From Armillaria gallica (Eukaryota > Basidiomycota > Agaricomycetes > Agaricales > Physalacriaceae): a DNA stretch of 64,000 bases. The position numbers were made by a program, and so were the translations under genes. Location of the stretch: the NCBI GenBank assembly GCA_037576215.1, contig JBANDB010000009.1:3844001-3908000 (forward strand), read 5' to 3'. Shown piece by piece: positions 47,301 to 56,852 of this stretch (its first letter is position 1; each line of letters opens with the position of its first letter). The notes below the pieces were generated by a model. That model was not told the origin of the DNA and did not search any database. It saw only the letters and a program-made list of their open reading frames with translations.

Positions 47301-47747
47301 AGGACGGTTCGACCCTCACAAGGGTCGGCGGAAGACATTCCAGCGTCCTTGGTGTCCTCTCAGGCGGAGCACGATGCATCCTTCGCTATCACGGAAGAAC
47401 CGAGATATCCTGTTGAGGACGCCGATGCACTACGTTCATTGCAGCACACGCCAACAAATTCGCCTTCTAGGAGTCTGAGAATATCACATCCCAGTTCCAA
47501 CTCAACGCTGGTGAAGTCGTCCGCCCATGATACTGAATCTGATTCGAACTGCCCGACCCCGACACCGTCGTCTCCTTCTCACGGGTATCCGTCTTTGTCA
47601 CAGCAGCGCGCAAGAATTGCGGGTCGTCGGGATGTGAGCGACTCTAGCTCTACTTTTCAGTCAAATAGGGCGATGCATGACAAGGATGATTCGATAATGG
47701 GTCGGATGGTCAATTCCGCAGGGTCGTATCTCGGCTTTTGGCATTGA
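44301..47747 (+). CDS. Reg1-like protein with areA GATA-like (DUF1752) N-terminal domain; PP1 regulatory subunit candidate
   Basis: Three exons (44301-44563, 44639-45427, 45476-47747) give 1,107 residues. Residues about 30-100 form the PF08550-type domain: VDYLSHDWQEEDVWKSWRNM, RLENASWRTWWKQ and LKTVSPETLNW-LKDSDVTWLYGPL. Residues about 280-292 read KHITFNTFVEQCIAI, an RVxF-like PP1-docking site in the position and wording of yeast Reg1 and its fungal relatives. In yeast Reg1 directs PP1 (Glc7) to Snf1 and so controls glucose repression; the same role is inferred here. The rest is disordered, rich in Ser, Asp/Glu and Pro, with long serine runs (about 45830-46070) coded by TCN triplets, which explains the microsatellite-like look. 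The protein ends in SAGSYLGFWH. Confidence 0.88.
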
Positions 47748-48832
47748 TATCGCTTTTTTACGCTTTTTACTCGCATGCTTATTTGTTCTGCTGCTGGACT
47801 CTTCCATTTCTCTGTGACTTATTGTGTTACACTAATTCGTAATATTCATACCCGACAAGCTTGCATTATTACCTATAATACCCACTACAATTGACCACCC
47901 ATCCTCTCACGACCGCATCTCTTTCATCCTTTGTATCACATATACTGTGTCTTTTTGTCACTTCTGCACTTGTCTTTGTGGATGAATGTATGCTGTTAAG
48001 TACATAGCATGTAATATTAAGTTAAATAGTTGGCATAATCCATTTGCTTCTGGAAAGCATCCCGAATTACTTTTTTGCAATTCGGAAGTGTCAGACGAAC
48101 CTCTCTTCCTAACTTCGTGACAGTGATGAAGTAAAATTTCGCACGTTCGAGATCCTGCTTTCCCTTGCTGCTTCTTTCTTTTATGGCTCGTTTGCTTTAT
48201 CACGACCGACTTGGCCTTAACGGTGTCTTCAATGTACCGACGGACGAGTTCTATCAACCAGCTGACGCGTCATCGATCATCGATCATCCCTGGTGGCACG
48301 CCATTTTTTCGGTAGCCTGAGCCAGGCAAGATCAACGCCGTCTTCACCGCTACTACAAACATGATTGGTGCCCATTGTCGAGCCCTTCTCTTCTCTTTTG
48401 GAGTCTTTCTAGCTTGAAAGGTTCGCCTCTGTGGAGCGTTACGGCTTAGTATTTCAAGCCCGACGGCGTTTCTTCGCACAAGTACTTGGTTGGACTAATG
48501 ATTGATCGACTAGTCTCCACCAAGTCTCCGCTTGCTTGGCTTGGTTTCAGAAAGGGATTCCTACCTTTGTGCTTTTGTTGTAGGATCCTGTCGGAACATC
48601 GCGGAGCGATCCATAAACGTGAATAAAAAAACCGGAATTCTTTACCAAACACTGATAGGCCTCCTTCCCTGCAAGCGTTTAATTGGTACGGTGTTACTGT
48701 TATGGTAGTTCGCCTCGATACTGATATCTAAGCGCCTGTGGGCGTGTATTGAATCAACATCGGCAAACAGAGTAACTTTTCCTCGCGTTGTCCTCGCGTC
48801 TTTCAAGATACTTACCACCAGTCCCCGCTGCG
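47748..48832. other. Intergenic, Reg1-like to first BTB gene
   Basis: No gene is supported. Minus-strand frames of 60-100 codons overlap each other and resemble nothing known. The first 200 bases are A/T-rich and include AATAAT-like words, fitting a 3' end region. Confidence 0.5.
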
Positions 48833-49804
48833 ATGGACTCTCGTGCCGAGAAGACAAATCCAACCGACACCGCTACCACTATCACATCATTCCCGTTCAA
48901 CGACATGGGTGCAGATCTCATCCTGCGTTCCTCTGAAGGGGTTAACTTCTATGTTCACAAACTCCTCTTATCTCTTGCATCGCCCGTTTTCAGAGACATG
49001 TTCGACATTGGTCAAGCACCGCAGACATTCCAAGGCGGTATCCCTGTCGTACAGATGTCAGAGGATAGCAATGTCCTCCATAAACTCCTGGTCTGGTGTG
49101 ATCCCAGATCTGTACCCCTTCCTGAACAATTCACCATTGACGACATCTCTCGTGTTCTCTCTCTGACGGACAAATTTATGATGGAGGGCGTAGCAAGCCG
49201 TGTAGCGATGCTACTCTCCGAATACGTCGAGAAGCAACCAGCACATGTGTACGCGTTGGCGTATCGAGCGCGTGGGTCTTGGGGCGCTAAACTCATGCGC
49301 GCCGCAGCATGGCAGACTCTGAAATCCGATTTCCCTCATCATACTCGAGTCTTCGATGATATCTCCGGAAAAGCATTGATGCGTCTATATGAATATCGAA
49401 TTGACTGTGTTATAGCCACCCAATCGCTGATTTCGAACGTAGAATGGATACGATCGGTAAACAAACCTTGGCAACATACTACGTACAAAGCGTGCAGCTG
49501 CGTCGGCTTACAGTGCACAGATCGCATGACGTATGTTGCCAGGTGGCTTGTTGAATATCTCAGGCGCGCGGGCGACTCTTTGAAGGAGAAGCCATGTCGT
49601 GAGGCCATATTTCATGACTTGGGCCGCAACGACATCGAAGTCGGGGGCAAGCAGGTTGCGCCTATGCCCCATGTGACCAAGGTGGAATGTCCTGCCCGCG
49701 ACCTGAATGACAGCACAACCAGGACCTCATTTTCCATATTCCAGCAAGAGTTCGCAGATAAGATTGACAGGTTGACGAGACAGGTACGATTGACACTCAA
49801 GTAA
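48833..49804 (+). CDS. BTB/POZ domain protein, copy 1
   Basis: A single frame of 323 residues starting MDSRAEKTNP. The BTB domain covers about residues 22-130: DMGADLILRSSEGVNFYVHK, LLLSLASPVFRDMFDI, then VVQMSEDSNVLHKLLVWCDP and DKFMMEGVASRVAMLL. The remaining two thirds contain a conserved helical part (HVYALAYRARGSWGAKLMRA) and a cysteine segment (ACSCVGLQC). BTB domains dimerise and can link to Cullin-3 ligases; in mushrooms this family is expanded and mostly uncharacterised. The chosen ATG is the second in frame; an upstream in-frame start would add 15 residues with no family support. It is a clear paralogue of 51926-52924. Confidence 0.88.
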   Translation: MDSRAEKTNPTDTATTITSFPFNDMGADLILRSSEGVNFYVHKLLLSLASPVFRDMFDIGQAPQTFQGGIPVVQMSEDSNVLHKLLVWCDPRSVPLPEQFTIDDISRVLSLTDKFMMEGVASRVAMLLSEYVEKQPAHVYALAYRARGSWGAKLMRAAAWQTLKSDFPHHTRVFDDISGKALMRLYEYRIDCVIATQSLISNVEWIRSVNKPWQHTTYKACSCVGLQCTDRMTYVARWLVEYLRRAGDSLKEKPCREAIFHDLGRNDIEVGGKQVAPMPHVTKVECPARDLNDSTTRTSFSIFQQEFADKIDRLTRQVRLTLK

Positions 49805-50115
49805 ACTCTGAACGAGCATTGACTTTTTCAAGGTCAAATTGATCATTGATTAGATCGAAAGAAATTTTGCGAGCTCATAGCGAGTAGTCTCTCATAGACA
49901 GACGACGATACAGACCTTTTGATCGGAGGGAGGGACGGTCTGTATGGGTAGATCAATATATCCGTTATCCGTTATCCGTTGTCCTCAGGTATGCATACAG
50001 AATGCACCATTGAGCATTTTTAACTCCTTATTCTTCTACACTGGTGTCCCATCGCCCAACCCACAAACTACCCACCCGATTAGTATTCATAGAGAGAAGA
50101 TGTCAACAAGTTCGC
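49805..50115. other. Intergenic, BTB copy 1 to OTC 3' end
   Basis: Nothing coding is supported. A direct duplicate of a short word (CCGTTATCCGTTATCCGTTG, 49963-49982) is the only structure noticed. Confidence 0.5.
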
Positions 50116-51468
50116 TCACTCAAATATTGCCATGATCGTCCATTTCCTGTTATCCGCCTCAGGGAAAACAAGTGAACGAGGACCGTAGAATACCTGGCAC
50201 GCAAGATCGTAAGCTGAAGTGTAAGAGAGTAAAAAATACTAGCGCTACCTCATCGTCAACCTCATCACCTTTCCTCGGCAAACAATGCAAGAACCGCCAC
50301 CCAGGCTTGGCTCCGCCCTCCTCACACATCGCCTCAGTCACTTGATAGCCTGTAAAGTCCTTCAGACGCTGTGCCTTGGTAGATTCTTGGCCCATAGAAA
50401 TCCTTCAAATGTGTCAGCTACGAATTAGGCGAGAAATTGTGAAAAAGAAGCGTACCAGGTGTCAGTAATAACGACATCTGCACCTTTCACTGCATCCTTC
50501 GGGTCCTCGAACCATAATATGTTGCCAAAGCCATGCTCGCTTTCTTGATTCGTTATCTGTCCAAATGTCGAGCCTTCCAACCGAATTCCAAGTTCCCTGA
50601 CCTTTGACACCACAGGCTCGGGTGCGCCGTACCCCACAGGACTGGCGACACGCATATTATGGCCCAACCTTGGGAACGTGACAAGCATATCGTGCAAGAC
50701 ATTCGCCGAGTCGCCGACATAAGTGATGGTCAAAGAAGGGAGTTCCGGTAAGGGACCACCTTGCTTTTTAACCTTTTTGCTCTTGCTGAATTTAGTTTTC
50801 TTGTCGGATTCAGCCGACGGTTCCGGTTCCGGTTCCTTCTCTTTTGGTTCAGAAGGTGGGTCAGGCGCAGTTATGGGCTTTGCTGCGAGGGAATCTGGAG
50901 TGAAAAGGTGGGCGTGTTCGTGGAGTGTTAACAGGTCGGCCAATATTTGGGTAGGATGCCATAGATCAGAGAGCGCGTTGATAACAGGAACCGGGGAGTA
51001 TTTTGCGAGTTCCTAGGGATAAAATGATGAAAACGAAGAAGAGCAAATTTAAGACACTGTGATTAACCTCGACTTCGTGGTGTCCACCAACGCGTGCGAA
51101 AATGCCCTGGCACATTCCTCCGATAACTCTCGCAGTGTCCCTTACACTTTCTCCTCCGCCTTCTCCCTTAGTCCAGCTGATTTGGATATCATCTTTCCCC
51201 AAGAATAACGCCTTCCCACCTAGCACAGTCGCGCTTGTCTCAGCCGCAATCCGCGTTCGCGTACTCCGTTTTGAGAACATCAACGCCACAGTCTTGCTGA
51301 AGAGGCTCTGGCTTGGTAGACGGAGGTTCCGAGAAGCATTGTTTTTCCTTTCTCATGAGGTGCTAACCAAGGAAGAGCAAGGTGTTTCTGATAGTGCGCA
51401 TGGGAGATGAGACGACGAATTTGTGACACGGAGAGGTCAGCAAGCGTTAATAGATGTGGTGGAGGCAT
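50116..51468 (-). CDS. ARG3: Ornithine carbamoyltransferase
   Basis: Five exons on the minus strand (51468-51368, 51311-51068, 51012-50456, 50402-50249, 50193-50116) give 377 residues. The enzyme makes citrulline from ornithine and carbamoyl phosphate in arginine synthesis. Signatures: [11 protein letters not shown] (carbamoyl-phosphate loop, about 46-56), [21 protein letters not shown] (about 132-144), [13 protein letters not shown], and [17 protein letters not shown] near the end with the catalytic cysteine. Between the HPTQ helix and the GDSANV strand is an unusual lysine/glutamate/proline-rich insert of about 50 residues ([18 protein letters not shown]), absent from most OTCs. The chosen start [13 protein letters not shown] leaves no clear mitochondrial presequence; an upstream exon or cytosolic location is possible. 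Confidence 0.93.
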
Positions 51469-51925
51469 TGCAACTCAACGGTGCACAGGATTTCCTGCAC
51501 AACGGTGTTGACGTTTTCGTTGGTTGTCTGGTATGAGTCAAGGCAAGTAATGGGGAAATTTTTGACATTATCGGCACTCGGCCCGACTTTGCCTTTCGTT
51601 GTGGCTGTGCTTAGAAGTTTACACCTACTTTTTACTGAAGACGCGCCGCTGTGCCAGAGCTACCTTGAGGCAATGAGGGAGCTCATTATTCTGTATATGC
51701 GCTTTAGATGCCTGCTTATCTCCTAGGTTTTCATTGCGATATCTGAGTCCTACGCGTACGAATACTAGTCGTCGGACTACGGAGGCTAAACCGAGAATTC
51801 CTAGGAAAGCCTCATGGTTGAACAAAGGGCATTCGTGTTCTGCCTTCCGGTAGTGCCAGCTCAGTCAACCGCAGAACGAGATACTTGTCATTACTCATCG
51901 CTCTCCTCCTTCGGCCTTTTGCATC
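51469..51925. other. Intergenic, OTC to second BTB gene (divergent)
   Basis: No gene is supported. It should carry both promoters. If OTC has an upstream targeting exon it would lie here, but no convincing splice donor with a basic N-terminal segment was found. Confidence 0.45.
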
Positions 51926-52924
51926 ATGACCACTACGGAAGCCACCATCACCAATGCCGATCCTCCTTTCAATGACCCAAACAACTCAGATCTCATCCTG
52001 CGATCCTCCGATAACGTTGATTTCTACGTTTACAAATCCAACCTTGCTGGCGCATCTCCAGTCTTTCGAGATATGTTTGAAGTTGGGCAAGGAATGCAGA
52101 TCCTTCACGATACTACGCCTGTTGTTCGATTGAGCGAAGATGGCAACAGGCTTTACAAGTTTCTGATGTGGTGTGACCTCAGCTTGGACCCTGTTCAGAA
52201 CCCATTGACTATCGACGACATCGCCCTCATTCTCTCCATAACCGATAAGTACATGATGAACGGCGTTGCCAGTCATGTCGGCGTACTTCTACATCGATAT
52301 ATTGAAAAAGAGCCGCTAATGGTATATGCCTTAGCCTATCATGCACGCAATTCATGGGGAGAGGAAGCTATGCGCGCTGCTGCGTGGCAAATGCTTAAAT
52401 CGGGCAAGCTGCGTTTCACGCCATCCACGTTGAAGGCCCTTAAAGACCTTCCCGCTACAGCGCTGTCACATCTGATCAAATACCAGGAAGTGTGTGGTGC
52501 AGCCGCTCAATCTTTGATTGCAGATATGACCTGGTCCAAGGGTCATTTTCCAACTCCATGGGCGCACAAGTCGGCGAAGGTCAATTGCAAGTGTCTATTT
52601 GGTTTTTATCGTGACAATTGGGTCTACATTTGTCCATGGTGGTTACGTCTTATGAAGCGCATAGGAGATGCACTTTTGGAATCACCTTGTGTCGAAACTT
52701 TACTCAATTGTACCAGCAAAGATGCTGCTAAAGTCTCTGGAGTAAATCTTACTGATGCGATATCCTGCAACGTATGCAATATTGGTACGGATACAAGTGC
52801 GGTGAGCGAGGGAATGCAGAATTTCCAGGCAGAACTTGGGGGGATGGTCGAACAAGTTACCAGACAGGTTCGTGCTATGACTTGGTCTCCCGGATCATCG
52901 AGTACTCAACTTCTCAATATTTAG
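51926..52924 (+). CDS. BTB/POZ domain protein, copy 2
   Basis: A single frame of 332 residues starting MTTTEATITN. The BTB domain covers about residues 22-125: NNSDLILRSSDNVDFYVYK, GASPVFRDMFEVGQG, VVRLSEDGNRLYKFLMWCD and DKYMMNGVASHVGVLL. The C-terminal part keeps VYALAYHARNSWGEEAMRAA and a cysteine segment (NCKCLFGF) at the same place as copy 1, and ends with a similar coiled piece (GMVEQVTRQVRA versus KIDRLTRQVR). The two BTB genes lie on the same strand either side of OTC, so they probably arose by a local duplication. No specific partner or function can be named. Confidence 0.88.
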   Translation: MTTTEATITNADPPFNDPNNSDLILRSSDNVDFYVYKSNLAGASPVFRDMFEVGQGMQILHDTTPVVRLSEDGNRLYKFLMWCDLSLDPVQNPLTIDDIALILSITDKYMMNGVASHVGVLLHRYIEKEPLMVYALAYHARNSWGEEAMRAAAWQMLKSGKLRFTPSTLKALKDLPATALSHLIKYQEVCGAAAQSLIADMTWSKGHFPTPWAHKSAKVNCKCLFGFYRDNWVYICPWWLRLMKRIGDALLESPCVETLLNCTSKDAAKVSGVNLTDAISCNVCNIGTDTSAVSEGMQNFQAELGGMVEQVTRQVRAMTWSPGSSSTQLLNI

Positions 52925-53377
52925 GTTTCCTTGGACATTGATCCGTAGGAGCGTATAGTGGGGAAAAACAAGGAACGACAATTCCGGCGGAAATTTGTTG
53001 CAGCGCTGCAGTGTAGAATTTCGTTGTCACTATCTGACTCATTGTTATAACAATTGCACGACTGCTCTGAGGTTCAACAATCTACCTGAGATCTATCTAC
53101 CTGAGGCCTATTTGAGGCTGCAATGATCTTCAAATGATCTCTTCTAGTTAATCGTGAGCTTGCCTCCCATTCAAGACGACGGGTACAGGTCTACTTGCAT
53201 GCAGCTGTTGATAGCAGAAAACCACGTCTTGTTACGTATAGACATTCCTAGATGTGAGACAGGATGGCATAAATTGAGATAAGGATACAGTTACACAAAG
53301 GTGAAAACGAAGAGGGGAAAGAATGCAAAGAACATAGGACTCGGATCCTGCCACTCCAATGTGATGGCCCTCAAATG
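52925..53377. other. Intergenic, BTB copy 2 to NTPase 3' end
   Basis: No gene is supported. It contains one copy of a short dispersed repeat (about 53070-53165). Confidence 0.5.
53070..53165 (+). repeat. Dispersed repeat, copy 1 (second copy about 56345-56415)
   Basis: GAGGTTCAACAATCTACCTG followed by AGATCTATCTA and GGCTGCAATGATCTTCAAAT resembles, in the same orientation, AAGTTCACCAACCCATCTGA ... GGGCTGCGATGATCTTCAGA at 56340-56400. About 60-70 bases align with mismatches. Origin unknown; it could be a fragment of a mobile element. Confidence 0.55.
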
Positions 53378-54837
53378 CTAGATTGCTTCATCCTCAAACG
53401 GGTGGCAGAGATATTCCCGGGAATGTGGATGCTCGTACACCAGCAAGAATATTGTCTGGCGCTCCCGTTTGAAGTGATCTTTGTGATGATCACAGAATGA
53501 GTCTAAGATGTACCCAGAGATGAAGACTATGGCAGGAGCAAATGGATACTGGTAGCGAGGGACGAGAAGGAAGAGCTGTTGGGAATCTGTCTCATCAAGA
53601 GATGCTGACAGAGGATACTGGTTTTTTTGGAGACAAGCCACCGTACTGTTCCAATCCAATCGTCTTACTATGGTGGCGATCGTAAGGTTGTGCCTAACGT
53701 ATGCACCGGTGTCTTGATTATAACATGCCCGAGCGGAAGGACCGAACCTATCATACCATCTGGAAGTGTCGTTCTCGGTCGGTACCTCTGGCCGTCGTAG
53801 TAGGTGCCGACTAAGGACATTTCACGTTAAAAAAACTTCAACCCAGCATTGTAGTACACTTACCACAGCATTAACTCTTTCCACGAGAAGGGAAGCATAT
53901 AATATGTTTCGCTGCCTATCTTTTTGTTCATATAGTTTAAGTAACGATGTTGTGATGAGCAAGTGTTGACAATAAAGAATGGGCTCCCAGATGATGAGAA
54001 AATGTTCGCCTGTCCCTCGGGCGAAGAAATGCCATCTTCGACCAAGGCCCAGGTGCCTTTTGGGATAAATCTGCGTAGGGAACCCGAAGAAAGCGAGTGC
54101 ATTATGATGTAGACGCCGGATGAGTCGAAAAAGTGGAAGCTATTAGTCTGACCGATTTGGAGGGCCGTAGGAAGGCCGCTGATAAGCCGCAGGATCAACA
54201 AATAGTAAATGAATAGTGTTTTCCCTATCAACGGTAAGTGAACGTCGTGAAACAAAGCCAATGTTTGTGACCTCTCACCTATCCCTGGATGCCCAGTAAC
54301 GACAAACGCTCTGCCAGCTAATCCGTCGGCAAACCCTGCGAGTTCATGGTTGACCATGGCATGACAGTGTTCACTGACAGGCGTAGATAGGCTATCTCGT
54401 ACTACTTGTCGATCTCCCGTAACCAAATTGAACTGCCCACCCATGGCGCATTCCACCTCCTCTTCCACATCTTCAAAGACGGTTGAAATGCCTCCTCTTC
54501 GGAGCCAAGCGTTGATGTATATCATGCACTTGCGGTACTCTGGCCGAACGAAAATGCCGGAAACTGGCAGTTCATCAAAAACAGAATGATCGTGGACGTC
54601 GATAGCACGAAAAGTGGTAGGGATGGGGATACGGTCTTCGGTTGTTGTTCCATCTCTGGTCACTGGGACCATCTTGCACCAGGTGTCTAGAGGTCCTTTC
54701 TTCCATAGCTTTTGCCAAAGTTCAGATTCGGCACCGAAGGTTTGAAGCTCAACATAACTCGGAGCATATTCTAGAAGATGACGATCGATCTCACGATTCC
54801 AGAGGATGCTATCACTATCGTGGTAGGGAGTTGACAT
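53378..54837 (-). CDS. P-loop NTPase domain protein, fungal Crinkler-like type
   Basis: Three exons on the minus strand (54837-54279, 54224-53864, 53810-53378) give 450 residues. The N-terminal about 130 residues (ILWNREIDRHLLEYAPSYVE and similar) have no recognised domain. A Walker A motif, GHPGIGKTLFIYYLLI (about 183-198), is created by joining exons 1 and 2. It is followed by FHFFDSSGVYIIM and an FFIVNTCSS segment where a Walker B/sensor could lie. The C-terminal exon starts with YDRFGPSARACYNQ, a block seen in many mushroom proteins annotated near Crinkler-type effectors or as unknown NTPases. I infer membership of that group from the GHPGIGKTLFLYYLL-like wording only. The role is unknown. 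Confidence 0.72.
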
Positions 54838-56852
54838 GGGCGTAGTTCTGCATGGTTGCTTGTCTGACAAGCCGCAACTTCCGCCGTGATTGTCTCACTG
54901 AGGCCCGGGGCGGCAGCACGGCCCGAAGCCATTTTTAGCTGTCAAGTCATAACATTGCATGAGTTCTAAGCCCCTTTCGCTTTGGCTCTGTTTATGTTTG
55001 TTGTGGGTATTTTTGGGCGTGCCGTCGCGAAGGGGCTTGCCGCAAAGTGACGCGATCGAAGGGGTCGTTGTCGAGCTACCACCACCTTCCCTTGCCCGTT
55101 TTCCCTTCCGCTCTGAGTGCACGAACTCTTTATTTCACCTTTGCCCATAATATTACACACTCCTTTTACTCCACTCTCGGGTGATTATTGAGATAACACG
55201 CGATTCAGTTGGATGAAATTCCCAAAAAATCACTGTTTGCTAGCCAGGCTCTGATTTCCTTCAACGCGTGGTGGGTCCTCAATTTTCACTTGAAAAATGG
55301 TGTTTGGACCTTATTGAACATTTCTAGGTCTAACTTTTGTCATTTCTTTACTTCGTTTGAGCTCAGCAACGCGTCGCGTCGATGCTTCCCACCACCCCAC
55401 CCCGGCCTCAGCGCCCAAATCCATCTTCCGTGCCTCCCAGAACACCCGGGACCCCCAGATGTCACAAATATTCTCGACAGAATTGTTTACAAGGCATCAA
55501 GGTAAAGATGCCAAAGAATCTCGATGTCGGTGCTATCAAGACGCGTTCAAGGCAGCGTTTCAGACTCTCATACAATCCAGATGATTGGCAGGTACATATG
55601 ATACGATGGATATCCAGGGATATGATAGTATCTTCTGTGCGGGTATTGGCTATGCAAGGTGCTTGATTTTCGAGGGTTTGGCTGCTTTTGGGAGGGAAGG
55701 GAAGGGAGTGATGGTGACTCGGATATCCCTAATTAAGGCTCTCGAGCGAGACCAAGTACATTAATGTTGCTTGTGTGGCAGGACCAAGTCTCTGCTGCCA
55801 GAAATCATTCTCATATTCTAGGGAATAGGTGTTGGCCATGGAGTGTCACTGAGCAGGTAGCATACCTTATTCGCGACGTTCTCGACGAGTAGAATGACAC
55901 TGGTCACACAATGTGACAGATGGCAAGAAAGGGTCATCTCATCCTTGACGAGTCATTTAAACGGCTCGGAATTCATCTGGTATCATTTTTATTAGTAAAC
56001 CGTGTTTAATAGACCCCAAATGTGCTACCTATCAGAGGTTTACCCTTACGGCCACCTCTATATATTTCTATGCCTTTACGAAGGTCAGCCGTCCAAAGTG
56101 GCCTGTGACACGGTAAGCTGGGCATCTACAGGTGTCGCATTGGCTACAATTGCGACGATTTATGTTCAAGTGTATATGTTACACTATTATATACATATTC
56201 TATCTATACATCAAAGCCGGAGGTCGTGAGTTGAACCAGCCAGACGAGGTTCAGTGACCCTATGGTTTCTGATCACTTTGCGGCAAGCCCCTCATGCGAG
56301 GTTACCGGCACGGCACGGAGCGGGCTTGCTCAGAACCTATTGAAGTTCACCAACCCATCTGAGATGCATCTATCTAGGGCTGCGATGATCTTCAGATGAT
56401 ATTTCAAGTCCAATAAACAGTTGATTGAAGGTCCACCGGGCCACAGGCACGCATTTATACAGAAAAATGTAGCATCAAGCAAGCAGCACCGAACAAGTGC
56501 TGTACTTGGTAGTAAGCCTAGCAAGTCATAATACAGACGTAGTACTTATCTATCTCAAGTTTTGAAGTAGGTATAAGTACTGTAACTGAACATCAGGGTG
56601 ATGTGACACATCATGTGCCGAGTCGTGTTATGTGACCCAACGCGATTCACGTGATCTGAAACGCCGTTGATCCTTGAAATTCGAATGGAAACTTGGCAGA
56701 ATACCAGCCACTGTACTAAACATACTCCTCGTCCCGCCATTCCTCTACCTGTCATCTGTCGTGCAGCTGGCTTGCAGTACCACTCTGAGTGACAGTGGCT
56801 TACTTATCTACTTGTTTCTCTTTTATCGTTCAGCTGCAGTTTTGAAAGGAGC
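54838..56852. other. Intergenic, about 2 kb
   Basis: No gene is recognised. Plus-strand frames around 55209-55666 (for example one with MPKNLDVGAIKTRSRQRF) are short and lack a consistent exon structure. It contains the second copy of the dispersed repeat (about 56345-56415) and, at the right end, the promoter of the spindle-pole gene. Confidence 0.45.
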
